From the NCBI GenBank assembly GCA_012838425.1, contig DUPG01000011.1:1-64000 (forward strand): a stretch of DNA of 64,000 bases, written 5' to 3'. Both the position numbers and the translations under genes were made by a program. Below, piece after piece: positions 8,441 through 20,177 of the stretch. The stretch comes from Clostridiales bacterium. Lineage in GTDB: Bacteria; Bacillota; Clostridia; Christensenellales; CAG-138. The first letter of the stretch is position 1; each line of letters starts with the position of its first letter. The notes below the pieces were generated by a model. It did not search any database. It saw only the letters and a program-made list of their open reading frames with translations, and had not been told where the DNA came from.

Positions 8441-9888
8441 TGAATAAGTCATTATGGGAAAGTGAAGTAAGTATCCCCCCGCGCGAAGCCCTGACAGGCA
8501 GCATGAAAACCGATGTCGCGATAATAGGCGCAGGGCTTTGCGGCATTCTGACGGCCTACCTGCTTCAAAAGAAGGGCATAGACTGCATAGTGCTTGAAGC
8601 AGACAGAATCGGCAGCGGGCAGACGGGGAGAACCACCGCCAAAATCACAAGTCAGCACGGACTGCGCTATGGCAAGCTGATTAAGGCTTTCGGCGAGGAA
8701 CAGGCGAAGCAGTACGCTAAGGCGAATCAGGAAGCTATTACTGCTTTCAGAAAAATAGTAAGCGACTTGAATATAGAGTGCGATTTTACAGAATTACCTG
8801 CGTATCTCTACACCACAACCGATAAGGACGTGCTATGCGAGGAGCTGGCAGCGGCGCGCAGGCTTGGTATTGACGCGGATTTGACCGATATTCCCGATTT
8901 GCCTATTAAAACAATCGCCGCGTTGCGTTTTTTCAATCAGGCGCAGTTTCAGCCGCTTAAATTCTTAGCCGCATTGGCTGAAAAAGTGAAAGTATTTGAA
9001 AAAACAAAGGTAATTGAGGTTAAAGAGGGAGAGGCGGCAACCGAAAAGGGCAGCGTATTCGCTAATAACATAGTTTTAGCTGTGCATTATCCTTTTATAA
9101 TCACTCCCGGCTACTATTTTTTGCGTATGCACCAAGAGCGCTCATACGCGATTGCGCTTGATAACGCCCCCAACATAAAGGGAATGTATATAGGTATTGA
9201 GGAAAACGGGCTGTCGTACAGAAACAGCGGGCATCACCTTATAATAGCGGGCGGCAACCACAGGGCAGGCGAGAACACGGAGGGCGGAAAGTATGAGGAG
9301 TTACGCCATGCGGCGCAGCAGTATTTTCCCGAATGTACAGAAGTGGCGCATTGGTCGGCACAGGACTGTATGCCAATAGACGGTGTTCCCTACATAGGGC
9401 TTTTCTCAAAGTCAACTCCAAATTTATATGTAGGCACAGGCTTTCAGAAATGGGGAATGTCAACATCAATGGCAGCCGCACGCGTAATTTCAGAAATGAT
9501 TATAGGAAACGAGCACCCGTACCCCGTATTTTCGCCGCAAAGGTTTAAGCTGTCGCCCTCCGCAAAGGCGCTGTACGGCGAGGGAGTACATTCGGTAAAG
9601 GGCTTGAGCAAGGGATTTTTCCATATTCCCAAGGAAACCGTCGATTCTGTAAAAAATTCCTCAGGCGCTATTGTAGAGCATAATGGCGAGAAGTACGCGG
9701 TATATAAAGACGAAAACGGCAAAGTGTATGCGGTTTCGCCGCGCTGTACGCACATGGGCTGCCAGCTTGAGTGGAATCCCGACGAGCTGAGCTGGGATTG
9801 CCCCTGCCACGGTTCGCGCTTTGATATTTACGGAAAAGTCATAGATAATCCCGCATTGAAGGATTTATCGGCATACAAATATGAGTAA
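8440..9888 (+). CDS. FAD-dependent oxidoreductase with C-terminal Rieske domain
   Basis: A 482-residue, two-domain protein like Bacillus YhfW. The N-terminal DAO-type domain has the dinucleotide fold AIIGAGLCGILTAYLL and the FAD-contacting GSGQTGRTTAKIT. The last 90 residues are a Rieske [2Fe-2S] domain with all four ligands (CTHMGC and CPCHGS). A single-electron carrier fused to a flavin domain suggests an oxidase or dehydrogenase coupled to another redox partner; the substrate is unknown. It overlaps the SDR gene by one base and the following gene by eight, so the three form one operon. Confidence 0.9.
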   Translation: MNKSLWESEVSIPPREALTGSMKTDVAIIGAGLCGILTAYLLQKKGIDCIVLEADRIGSGQTGRTTAKITSQHGLRYGKLIKAFGEEQAKQYAKANQEAITAFRKIVSDLNIECDFTELPAYLYTTTDKDVLCEELAAARRLGIDADLTDIPDLPIKTIAALRFFNQAQFQPLKFLAALAEKVKVFEKTKVIEVKEGEAATEKGSVFANNIVLAVHYPFIITPGYYFLRMHQERSYAIALDNAPNIKGMYIGIEENGLSYRNSGHHLIIAGGNHRAGENTEGGKYEELRHAAQQYFPECTEVAHWSAQDCMPIDGVPYIGLFSKSTPNLYVGTGFQKWGMSTSMAAARVISEMIIGNEHPYPVFSPQRFKLSPSAKALYGEGVHSVKGLSKGFFHIPKETVDSVKNSSGAIVEHNGEKYAVYKDENGKVYAVSPRCTHMGCQLEWNPDELSWDCPCHGSRFDIYGKVIDNPALKDLSAYKYE

Positions 9889-10750
9889 GATTCCTAAAAA
9901 GCGTTCGTATTTCTGCGGCTGGTATGTAAAGCAGCAAAACGCTTCTGATGTGGTTGCGTTTATTCCCGCATTTCATGTGAACGAAAAGGGGCAGGAGGCC
10001 GCTTCTCTTCAAGTTATTACAGAGGATTTCGCCGCGAGCTTCGATTACAGCATAAACGAGCTTAGCTTCGATAAAAAACGCTTTTTTGTACGCGTGGGCG
10101 ATAATATTTTTTCGGAAAACTATTGCTCTGTGAAAATAAAAGAAAATGGCTATGATATCGAGGGCACATTGCGCTATGTACGCTTCACAAAGCCTAATTA
10201 TGATGTAATGGGCCCGTTTCGTCTGCTTCCTTTGGAGTGCAGGCATTTTGTTTTGAGCTTGACTCATCAGGTTTGGGGCGAGCTGCTTGTAAACGGCAGG
10301 AAAATTGCCTTTGAAAATTCAAGAGGCTATGTCGAGGGCGACTTGGGCAGGTCATTTCCCGAAAACTATATCTGGACGCAGGTGCTGTTTGACAATAACA
10401 GCATATTCGCGGCTGTCGCCGATGTTCCTGTGTTCAATAAAAGCATTACCGGCATAGCTGCAATAATACTTTACAGGCATAAGCAGTATAGATTCGCAAC
10501 ATACTTGGGCGCAAGAATCGAGCATTTGACCTCAAAAAGCGTATATATCAGGCAGGGAAATATGTCGCTGTATATTGAGCGGCAGGATTTCAGAGGTAAA
10601 AACCTGTTAGCGCCTAAAAACGGCAGTATGGAGCGCATTGTTCACGAATGCCCCTCCTGCACCGTGCGCTACTGCTTCGCCATAAAAGATGAAATAGTGT
10701 TTGATATTATAAGCGAGCTGGCTTCGTATGAGTATAATTTGACAAGTTAG
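9881..10750 (+). CDS. Tocopherol-cyclase-like protein
   Basis: A 289-residue protein beginning [10 protein letters not shown] and containing [20 protein letters not shown], the signature I associate with the tocopherol cyclase-like family (the YxEGDxGxxFPxxYxWxQ pattern). Plant and cyanobacterial members close the chromanol ring of tocopherol, but bacterial relatives outside photosynthetic lineages have no established substrate. No other quinone or tocopherol gene is in sight, so I do not assign an activity. Residues 20-110 look beta-rich, and no signal peptide or membrane segment is seen. It overlaps the Rieske gene by eight bases and is followed 11 bp later by the YyaL gene. Confidence 0.7.
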   Translation: MSKIPKKRSYFCGWYVKQQNASDVVAFIPAFHVNEKGQEAASLQVITEDFAASFDYSINELSFDKKRFFVRVGDNIFSENYCSVKIKENGYDIEGTLRYVRFTKPNYDVMGPFRLLPLECRHFVLSLTHQVWGELLVNGRKIAFENSRGYVEGDLGRSFPENYIWTQVLFDNNSIFAAVADVPVFNKSITGIAAIILYRHKQYRFATYLGARIEHLTSKSVYIRQGNMSLYIERQDFRGKNLLAPKNGSMERIVHECPSCTVRYCFAIKDEIVFDIISELASYEYNLTS

Positions 10751-10761
10751 GAGAAGGAAGC

Positions 10762-12777
10762 ATGGAGAGAAATATTGAATTTGAAAACAGATTAGCCAAC
10801 GAGAAATCACCGTATCTGTTGCAGCACAAAAACAACCCTGTTGACTGGTATCCGTGGGGCGATGAGGCTTTTGAGAAAGCAAGAGCAGAGGACAAGCCCA
10901 TATTTTTGAGCATTGGATACTCAACTTGCCATTGGTGTCATGTTATGGAGAGGGAGTCCTTTGAGGACGAGGAGGTAGCGCAATTACTAAACAGGGGCTT
11001 TGTATCTATAAAGGTTGACAGAGAGGAGCGCCCCGACATTGATTCTGTGTATATGCAGGTGTGCCAAGCGTTGACGGGCAGCGGCGGCTGGCCATTAACA
11101 ATAATTATGGATTCAGAGCAAAAGCCCTTCTTCGCAGGAACATACTTCCCCAAGCACAGCAGCTATGGAGTATTGGGGCTTATGGAGCTTCTTCCTAAAA
11201 TATCAGAGCTTTGGGAGAATTCAAGAAGCGACTTGCAGGAAGGCATAGATAAGGTTATGCAGTATGTAAAGCGTTTTGAAGCACACGCCAACCCCTCGGA
11301 GCCGGAAAAGAGCATTCTTCACAACGCATACGCTTCATACAAGGATATTTACGATTCGCGCTTCGGAGGCTTTGGAATCGCGCCCAAGTTTCCTACTCCG
11401 CATAACCTGTTTTTCCTTTTGCGGTACGGCGTACTTGAAAACAGTCAGTTAGCGCTTGATATGGTAACGCATACGCTGAACTGCATGTATAGGGGCGGCA
11501 TATTCGACCATATAGGCGGGGGCTTTTCGCGCTATTCTACGGACAGGCTTTGGCTTGTGCCGCACTTTGAGAAGATGCTGTATGACAACGCGCTTTTGCT
11601 AATTGCGTATTCCATGGCGCACAGCATTACAAACAAAGCGCATTACGCCTATGTAATAAGGCAGACAGCGGACTATTGCCTTAGAGAGCTTAGCAGTAAG
11701 GAGGGCGGCTTCTATTGCGGTGAGGACGCGGACAGCGAGGGTGTTGAAGGCAAGTTCTACGCATTTTCGCCGCACGAAATAAAGAGCGTGCTGGGAACAG
11801 AGCTTGGAAACAGGTTCAACGGGTGGTATGGCATTACCGAAAAGGGCAATTTCGAGGGCAAGAGCATTCCGAATCTCATAGATAACGAGCAATTTGCTGA
11901 AATTCCAGACGAATTAGAGCTTGCAAAAGCGAAATTGCTGGGGTATCGCAAAAAGCGCACATCGCTTCACAGAGATGAAAAGTGCTTGACGGCGTGGAAT
12001 TCACTTTTAATATGCGGGCTTGTGAACGCGCATTTGGCTTTAAGCGAGCCTCGGTATATTGAAGCGGCTGTGCAGGCGGAGAGGTTTATTTCCGAAAAGC
12101 TATCAGATGGAAACAGGCTGTATGTGCGCTACATAGACGGCGAGCGCAAGGGCTATGGCAAGTTAGACGATTATGCGTTCTATGCTTGGGCGTTGATAGA
12201 GCTGTATCAATGCACATTCGACACGCAGTACCTGAAAAAAGCTATAAGCATTACAGAAGCTATGTGCGACGAGTTCTTCGATACTTCAAGCGGGGGCTTT
12301 TACTTATATTCGAAAAATGACGAGCAGCTTATTATTCGCCCTAAGGAGAGCTATGACGGCGCGATGCCTTCGGGAAATTCGGTCGCCGGATTTGTGCTGG
12401 ATAAGCTGTATAAGCTGACAGGCGAGCTTATCTGGAAGGATAGGGCGATGCTGCAGCATAGCTTCATAAGCGCAAACGCCAAGAATTACCCGCTTAGCAC
12501 AGGCTTTGGCCTGTATGCGCTGACGCTTGCTTTATATCCCTCCGACGAGCTTGTGGCGGTTATGCCCACTCATACCGATTTAGAGATAATAAAGGCACGC
12601 AGGCTTATGAACCCTAACCTCAGCATACTTGTAAAAACAGCGCAGAACAGAGGCGAGCTTGAAGCGTTGGCGCCATTCACAACTGCTTTCTCCATAGATA
12701 AGGACGCGGAGTTCTTTTTCTGTTCGGGGAATGAGTGCAAAAGCGTGAGGGATTCGATAAAGGAGCGCGTTTGGTAG
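10762..12777 (+). CDS. Thioredoxin-domain protein, YyaL/SSP411 family (DUF255)
   Basis: A 671-residue protein of normal family length. The N-terminal thioredoxin-like domain holds [19 protein letters not shown], the redox motif [10 protein letters not shown] and [11 protein letters not shown]. The remainder is an alpha/alpha-barrel glycosidase-like domain with [20 protein letters not shown] and [14 protein letters not shown]. The in-cell role is not established. GGAGAAGG precedes the ATG at 10762. It closes the operon with the SDR, Rieske and tocopherol-cyclase-like genes, consistent with a redox or stress function, which is inference. Confidence 0.9.
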   Translation: MERNIEFENRLANEKSPYLLQHKNNPVDWYPWGDEAFEKARAEDKPIFLSIGYSTCHWCHVMERESFEDEEVAQLLNRGFVSIKVDREERPDIDSVYMQVCQALTGSGGWPLTIIMDSEQKPFFAGTYFPKHSSYGVLGLMELLPKISELWENSRSDLQEGIDKVMQYVKRFEAHANPSEPEKSILHNAYASYKDIYDSRFGGFGIAPKFPTPHNLFFLLRYGVLENSQLALDMVTHTLNCMYRGGIFDHIGGGFSRYSTDRLWLVPHFEKMLYDNALLLIAYSMAHSITNKAHYAYVIRQTADYCLRELSSKEGGFYCGEDADSEGVEGKFYAFSPHEIKSVLGTELGNRFNGWYGITEKGNFEGKSIPNLIDNEQFAEIPDELELAKAKLLGYRKKRTSLHRDEKCLTAWNSLLICGLVNAHLALSEPRYIEAAVQAERFISEKLSDGNRLYVRYIDGERKGYGKLDDYAFYAWALIELYQCTFDTQYLKKAISITEAMCDEFFDTSSGGFYLYSKNDEQLIIRPKESYDGAMPSGNSVAGFVLDKLYKLTGELIWKDRAMLQHSFISANAKNYPLSTGFGLYALTLALYPSDELVAVMPTHTDLEIIKARRLMNPNLSILVKTAQNRGELEALAPFTTAFSIDKDAEFFFCSGNECKSVRDSIKERVW

Positions 12778-13100
12778 CTGAAGCTCCGTGCTTCGCGCGG
12801 AAATAAAGATACACTTTGCGTGAATGAAGATGCACTAACGCGCGAATGAAAAAAGTCGCTTATGCGAATGAAATATTGCGGGGGCAACATAAATGCTTAC
12901 GCAATGAAATATTGCGCTTACGCGCAACATGGCTTTTTATTCAGTATTTTTTGCTTGACGATATAGCTTTTCGCTATTATCATTTATCGTAGGCGTATTT
13001 ATTCAGCGGCTTTGCTGTATTCATAGCATAGCCGTTTCATGTTGTGCGAAGCACAATATTTCATGTCCGCAGGATATTTCATTATTCGCATAGCGAATTA
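12778..13100. repeat. Hairpin-repeat cluster between convergent yyaL-like and sod genes
   Basis: GAATGAA(GA) linkers alternate with stems such as TTGCGCTTACGCGCAA. The second half carries the opposite orientation (GTGCGAAGCAC, then ATATTTCAT linkers). A TTGACG/TATCAT pair near 12954-12982 has promoter spacing but nothing plausible downstream. No gene is seen. Confidence 0.55.
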
Positions 13101-13604
13101 TTAAACAAGCCTGTAAATCTCTCCGCACGCGATTTTTTCGCCTGAACTCCCTGCCGGCTGTGATGTAAAATCGTCTTGTTGGCTATGTATTACAACCGTT
13201 CTGCCTATTATGCTTCTAATCGTAAATCTGTTCGTCAATACTGCCATAAAAGCATAGCCATTGTTTGAAAAAAGCGGGGGCAGGTCGCCTGCGTGCTGCG
13301 GGTGCGGGCAGTCTGTCGGGTTGTAGTGTCCGCCGGTCTGGGGGAATGGCTCAACTGTGTTGCCTTCGCAGGAGCTTCCCTCGTGAATATGAAAGGCGAA
13401 TATAGAGTTGCCGCAGGTGTCGGGTGAAACGGGCAAGCCCTCAACCTCAGCGACTATTATCACTCCCCTGTTCGATTGATAGAAAAGCGCTTTTCCTGCA
13501 ATGCCTCTGTGCTTTGCGCTGCCTCTTATTTCGGCAATCGCCTGCGGCTTTGCGTTTGCTAACTCTCTGATGTATGCGGACCTGCTTGTGATGAACGGAA
13601 ACAC
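13101..13604 (-). CDS. Cu/Zn superoxide dismutase family protein
   Basis: The 167-residue product carries the SodC ligand set: HIHEG (two Cu-site His), GGHYNP (bridging His), HPQHAGD (Zn-site His and Asp) and VVIHSQQDDF (last Cu-site His). The two Cys of the family disulfide also seem present (SSCEG and EKIACGEI). No signal peptide is evident, so it is predicted cytoplasmic, unlike most SodC proteins. Start is GTG at 13604 behind AAAGGAG. An intact metal site suggests an active enzyme. A copper-type dismutase in a presumed anaerobe is notable and fits the adjoining redox genes. Confidence 0.85.
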   Translation of the reverse strand: MFPFITSRSAYIRELANAKPQAIAEIRGSAKHRGIAGKALFYQSNRGVIIVAEVEGLPVSPDTCGNSIFAFHIHEGSSCEGNTVEPFPQTGGHYNPTDCPHPQHAGDLPPLFSNNGYAFMAVLTNRFTIRSIIGRTVVIHSQQDDFTSQPAGSSGEKIACGEIYRLV

Positions 13605-13679
13605 GCTACACTCTCCTTTACATTGTGCTATCTAATAGTATGAAAGAGAATGTGAAAAAGTGATTTATTGAGCTTGGAG

Positions 13680-13815
13680 CCAGTAGCTGTCGCCTGCGGC
13701 GAATCAAGATGCCGCTGACGCGTCGAATGAATAAATGCGCTTACGCGAATGAAACATTGCGGGGGGTGCAACATACATACGCAATAAAATAGTGCGCTTA
13801 TGCACAACAGGTTTG
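13680..13815. repeat. Hairpin-repeat cluster upstream of the sod gene
   Basis: GAATCAAGATG, GAATGAATAAATG and GAATGAAAC linkers separate small stems such as TGCGCTTACGC. No gene is seen in 13605-13934. A CTCCATACTCCTAACTCC phrase near 13845 recurs in similar form near 41700. Confidence 0.5.
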
Positions 13816-13883
13816 CTCATTTTGCATTTTCTCGTTCTGTGCGGATACTCCATACTCCTAACTCCGCAATCCACACACAAGCA

Positions 13884-13910
13884 AAATAAAACCGGCAGAT
13901 TACTCTGCCG
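13884..13910 (-). terminator. Rho-independent terminator of the DUF378 gene
   Basis: Read on the minus strand, CGGCAG, a short loop and CTGCCG form a stem followed by TTTTATTTT. It lies 25 bp beyond the stop of the DUF378 gene. Confidence 0.75.
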
Positions 13911-13934
13911 ATTTTGCTTGAAGCTCTTTGCTTG

Positions 13935-14138
13935 TTATTCGCGTCTGTTCTTGCGGTCGCCTCTCACCAGCATATAGATTCCCCATATGCCTGCCAGACC
14001 GACAAGCGTGTAAATAATGCGCGAAATAATGCTTGACATTCCGCCGAACAGCGCGGCGACTATGTCGAACTGCGCAAGTCCTATAGCACCCCAGTTGAGT
14101 GCGCCGATTATCATCAATATCATTGCGATTACATCCAT
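13935..14138 (-). CDS. DUF378 family small membrane protein (YuzA-like)
   Basis: A 67-residue protein with two predicted membrane helices and the DUF378 signature (ALNWGAIGL, then a second helix and a charged tail RGDRKNRRE). The family is widespread in Bacillota and has no known role. AAGGAG precedes the ATG with good spacing, and a terminator follows, so it appears to be transcribed alone. Confidence 0.85.
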   Translation of the reverse strand: MDVIAMILMIIGALNWGAIGLAQFDIVAALFGGMSSIISRIIYTLVGLAGIWGIYMLVRGDRKNRRE

Positions 14139-14332
14139 ATTCTTCTCCTTACATACCGCTTTGGGTTTATTGTTATCGTTATGATTGCCAATTTGACGCA
14201 GATTTATTCATGGGAAAAGAAAAATGGGCAGCGCAAGTACCAATATTCTGAGAACAGACGGATAGTTGACGCGGAAATGCGGGATATGATTATTAAAACG
14301 GATATAGTATGCGCAAAAACTTCACACTAATC

Positions 14333-14354
14333 AAAAGCACCCTTTCGGGTGCTT
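14333..14354 (-). terminator. Rho-independent terminator of yceD-rpmF
   Basis: On the minus strand AAGCACCC-GAAA-GGGTGCTT is followed by TTGATT, about 50 bp downstream of the rpmF stop. The tetraloop stem is perfect but the T tract is short. Confidence 0.65.
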
Positions 14355-14405
14355 GATGCTTGTGCTTTTCTTTTTCAATTTTTCTTTTTTGTGTTCGAAC
14401 TCTGA

Positions 14406-14588
14406 TTAGTCTTCTTCAACCGATAGAACCTCGCGGCCGCCGTAGTAACCGCACTTTTTGCATACTCTGTGAGCTAATTTTGCTTCACCGCATTTTTCGC
14501 ATGCCACTATTCCCGGAACTGAAATTTTCCAATTTGCTCTGCGCTTGTCGCGTCTCGCCTTTGAAGTTTTTCGTTTTGGTACTGCCAT
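14406..14588 (-). CDS. rpmF: Ribosomal protein L32
   Basis: The 60-residue product begins [17 protein letters not shown], as L32 does, and keeps the zinc-ribbon cysteines CEKCG and CKKCG. It is therefore the zinc-binding form, not the cysteine-free paralogue that some Bacillota use under zinc limitation. It follows yceD by three bases, the standard bacterial gene pair. Confidence 0.96.
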   Translation of the reverse strand: MAVPKRKTSKARRDKRRANWKISVPGIVACEKCGEAKLAHRVCKKCGYYGGREVLSVEED

Positions 14589-14591
14589 TAG

Positions 14592-15122
14592 TTACACCTC
14601 CTCTTTCTGTTTGCGCAGCGCTTCAAGTAGCTTTGCCCCTAAGCTGTCGGGGTTTAACTCGTCGCTGCCAATGTGTTTTGCGTTATTCGCGCCTGTGCAG
14701 TTCTCGCTGCACAATGAATACAGCGGCAAATTCAATACAACAGTCGTATAAACGAAATCGTATAAATCCAAGGTATCGCCGCTATAAATGAAGGACTCCT
14801 TATCCTCATTCGTGAAATTATGGGGATATTCATCGCCCTTGTAATCGCTGCTGAAGAATCTTTCTTCAAAATCGCAATAAAAGGGCATTACAAATTCGTT
14901 ATTGCAGCGAGCACAGTTTTCATGGAAGCTGACGGAGATGCAGCCTTTCGCATTTATGGCATCACCGTCAAAGCTATAATCGAGCTCAACCTTAACTGGC
15001 GAGGCAGGCACAAGCGTTCTGCCGCAAATTTCAATACTCGTAATTTCAAATTCAAGCGCTTTATGAACCCATGTTCCAAAGGCTTTCTTGGCTTCTGCAA
15101 TTTTTATTACGGAATTACCCAT
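14592..15122 (-). CDS. YceD family protein (DUF177), rRNA accumulation
   Basis: A 176-residue protein of the YceD/DUF177 family, linked in E. coli and plants to 23S rRNA accumulation. The conserved Cys pair ENCARCNNEF and a second CSENCTGAN segment can be read. Its place directly upstream of rpmF is the most reliable identifier. The ATG follows AGGTGATTTT. A promoter is not obvious; the next gene upstream ends in its own terminator. Confidence 0.85.
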   Translation of the reverse strand: MGNSVIKIAEAKKAFGTWVHKALEFEITSIEICGRTLVPASPVKVELDYSFDGDAINAKGCISVSFHENCARCNNEFVMPFYCDFEERFFSSDYKGDEYPHNFTNEDKESFIYSGDTLDLYDFVYTTVVLNLPLYSLCSENCTGANNAKHIGSDELNPDSLGAKLLEALRKQKEEV

Positions 15123-15228
15123 AAAATCACCTCATATATTCTACATATGCGCTTTTTAATTGTCAAACAGTTTTTTAGGCACTATATTATTATGCTCAGG
15201 CTTTTGATATAAGAGCCAATGCATTTTG

Positions 15229-15259
15229 CAAAAAATATTACCCTCCCGACACGAGAGGG
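15229..15259 (-). terminator. Rho-independent terminator of the SPFH-RHH pair
   Basis: On the minus strand CCCTCTCG-TGT-CGGGAGGG forms an 8-bp stem with one G-T pair, then TAATATTTTTT. It lies 12 bp past the stop of the small RHH gene. Confidence 0.8.
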
Positions 15260-15270
15260 CAATTTGCTTG

Positions 15271-15456
15271 CTATTCTTCTTTTTTAGAATGGTTATCAAT
15301 ATCTGTATCTATTTTTCTTCGCTTTTTAACACATTCTGAAAGCAGGTACTCTATCTGACCGTTTAGCGAGCGAAAATCGTCCTTTGCCCATGCGGCAAGC
15401 TGTTCGTATAGCTTTGAAGATATCCTTAATGGAATTTGCTTTTTTGTATCACTCAT
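15271..15456 (-). CDS. Small Arc-like (RHH) DNA-binding protein
   Basis: A 61-residue protein whose first 45 residues (KQIPLRISSKLYEQLAAWAKDD, then SLNGQIEYLLSECV) follow the ribbon-helix-helix pattern: a short strand with alternating residues, then two amphipathic helices. The tail is charged. It starts within the stop of the SPFH gene (TGATG), so translation of the two is coupled. Such proteins usually bind operator DNA as dimers. Autoregulation of this two-gene unit is plausible but not shown. Confidence 0.75.
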   Translation of the reverse strand: MSDTKKQIPLRISSKLYEQLAAWAKDDFRSLNGQIEYLLSECVKKRRKIDTDIDNHSKKEE

Positions 15457-16445
15457 CAGTACAAGCTGCCGCTATTAACTATCGGTTGTGCATCTCTGTT
15501 GCCACAAAGCACAACTAACAGATTAGAAACCATAGCCGCCTTGCGCTCCTCATCAAGCTTTACAATATCCTTTTCGTTCAACTTCTCCAAAGCCATCTCA
15601 ACCATACCAACCGCACCATCAACAATCATAGTTCTGGCAGCTATAATGGCGCTTGCTTGCTGCCTTTGCAACATAGCTGCTGCAATTTCCGGAGCGTATG
15701 CAAGGTAGGTAATTCGTGCTTCTATAATCTCAATGCCTGCGTTTTCTACCTTTTCTTGAATCTCATTGCGAATACGCTCTGCCACCACAGAGCTTGAGCC
15801 GCGCAAGCTGCCCTCATCGGGCTTGCCATCGCCTGTTGTGTCGATTCCGGGGCTAACATCATAAGGATAAATTCTAACTATATTTCTAACCGCACTATCG
15901 CATTGAAGAGACAGATACTCTTTGAAGTTGTCAACATTGAACACAGCCTTTGCAGTGTCAACAACCCGCCACATTACAGCAATTCCAATCTCAACCGGAT
16001 TTCCTAAAACATCGTTTACCTTTTGCTTGTAGTTGTTTAAGGTCATTACTTTTAGTGAAATTTTCTTGCTTGCTGCCTGCGCTTGAGCATTACCGCTTCC
16101 ACTAACATCACTGCTTTGACCTAATTGAGTTTTGTATGCGGGATTGATTGCCGACGAGAACGGATTTACATAGAAAAACCCTGCTTCTTTAAGAGTGCCT
16201 ATGTATTTGCCGAATAGTGTTAGCACAAGCGCTTCCTGCGGTTGAATTAGTTTCAACCCACAGAACGGGATAATGCCCAGAATAGACCATAAAAGCCCAA
16301 CTACAAAAGGAATTGCTCCCCAATCGCTTGAGCTGTCTAACAGAATTGCACCCAATATTATCAACCCAACCGCCACAAGATATAGCGCAATAAACAATAT
16401 AAGCATGGGAATACCGGGTTTAGCCTTTAGAATCTTTTCGTTCAT
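15456..16445 (-). CDS. SPFH/Band 7 domain membrane protein
   Basis: A 329-residue protein with two hydrophobic segments near the N-terminus (LILFIALYLVAVGLIILGAI and IPFVVGLLWSILGIIPFC), followed by an SPFH domain (QPQEALVLTLFGKYIGTLKEAG, VNPFSS). The rest resembles stomatin-like proteins, with RNIVRIYPYDVS, an ERIRNEIQEKVENAGIEI segment and the coiled region EIAAAMLQRQQASAIIAAR. SPFH proteins organise membrane microdomains and protease or channel partners. It is joined by a one-base overlap to a ribbon-helix-helix gene. TTGCGT-17-TATCAT upstream (about 16475-16505, minus) may be the promoter. Confidence 0.88.
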   Translation of the reverse strand: MNEKILKAKPGIPMLILFIALYLVAVGLIILGAILLDSSSDWGAIPFVVGLLWSILGIIPFCGLKLIQPQEALVLTLFGKYIGTLKEAGFFYVNPFSSAINPAYKTQLGQSSDVSGSGNAQAQAASKKISLKVMTLNNYKQKVNDVLGNPVEIGIAVMWRVVDTAKAVFNVDNFKEYLSLQCDSAVRNIVRIYPYDVSPGIDTTGDGKPDEGSLRGSSSVVAERIRNEIQEKVENAGIEIIEARITYLAYAPEIAAAMLQRQQASAIIAARTMIVDGAVGMVEMALEKLNEKDIVKLDEERKAAMVSNLLVVLCGNRDAQPIVNSGSLY

Positions 16446-16572
16446 AATTACCCCCCTATTATTTGATATAATTATGATATCATACAGATATTAGTAACGC
16501 AAGGATTATTTGCGAAAGATGAGGCAATTCTTTTTAATAGCTTGAAAAATGCATATTTGCAAAATTCTTTAC

Positions 16573-16601
16573 TTGCAATGGCCGTTGCTATAGGGTATAA
16601 T
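16573..16601 (+). promoter_or_regulatory. Promoter of tRNA-Ser
   Basis: TTGCAA (16573-16578), 17 bp, TATAAT (16596-16601). The -10 box ends 18 bp before the mature 5' end of the tRNA. Confidence 0.75.
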
Positions 16602-16619
16602 GCTTTGGCAATGTTATGT

Positions 16620-16708
16620 GGAGAGGTATCGAAGCGGTCATAACGGGGCTGACTCGAAATCAGTTTGTGGGAAACCACACGTGGGTTCGAATCCCACCCT
16701 CTCCGCCA
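16620..16708 (+). tRNA. tRNA-Ser (anticodon CGA)
   Basis: The acceptor stem GGAGAGG pairs with CCTCTCC, the anticodon loop is CT-CGA-AA, there is a long variable arm as in class II tRNAs, and the T arm contains GGGTTCGAATCCC. CCA is encoded. It should read UCG codons. A protein frame on the opposite strand is the well-known artefact from tRNA-Ser. Confidence 0.96.
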
Positions 16709-16710
16709 AA

Positions 16711-16750
16711 AGTCCAGTAACCATGCGGGTTTCTGGGCTTTTTCTTTTTT
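16711..16750 (+). terminator. Terminator after tRNA-Ser
   Basis: AGTCCAG pairs with CTGGGCT (one G-T) with an inner AACC/GGTT stem, followed by TTTTTCTTTTTT. Confidence 0.85.
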
Positions 16751-17042
16751 CGTAAAACCCAACTTTTCGCTGATTTTTATCGTTTTTCGCGTTAGAACTG
16801 CTTATTTCTACACAAATTAAGGGTTCGAAACCGCTTCTTCGCCTTCATCCGTCTCCGTAATCTCGCTCCATCGGCGTTCGAAATTCCAAGCGAATTCCTC
16901 ATTCGGCAGCTTGTTGCCGTATTCATTCGGGCGCAGCGTGTCTTAATTCGGGCGAAGGGCATCTTCATTCAGTGCAAAGCGCTGTCTGCATTTCCGCGCC
17001 TTGCGTGGAGCTAACAACTTCTTTCTTAATATTAAATAGCAC
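16751..17042. other. Gap with hairpin repeats and a possible gene remnant
   Basis: On the minus strand the frame ending at a TAA near 16818 reads KLPNEEFAWNFERRWSEITETDEGEEAVSNP. This looks like a genuine acidic protein C-terminus, but its upstream part runs into a GAATGAAGAC-type hairpin array (16915-17010) and a stop after about 45 codons. It could be the tail of a gene whose body was lost. I do not recognise it. Confidence 0.35.
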
Positions 17043-17072
17043 TTGCCAAAACAGCATAAAATATGTTATAAT
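17043..17072 (+). promoter_or_regulatory. Extended -10 promoter of recF-gyrB-gyrA
   Basis: TTGCCA (17043-17048), 18 bp, TATAAT (17067-17072), preceded by TGT, which makes an extended -10. It lies 26 bp before the recF start. Confidence 0.75.
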
Positions 17073-17098
17073 TCAAAGGTTGAGGAGGCTTTTTCAAT

Positions 17099-20165
<3,067 letters not shown>

Positions 20166-20177
20166 CGGAGGAAGAGT

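Noticed and set aside
12954..12982. TTGACG-17-TATCAT promoter-like pair
   Set aside because: Nothing transcribed in that direction follows; it faces the 3' end of the sod gene.
14360..14791. 143-codon plus frame over rpmF-yceD
   Set aside because: Antisense to well-supported genes and starts in the terminator region.
16472..16762. Minus-strand open frame of 96 codons with RRGWDSNPR text
   Set aside because: It is the antisense of tRNA-Ser, a known recurring artefact, with no ribosome site.
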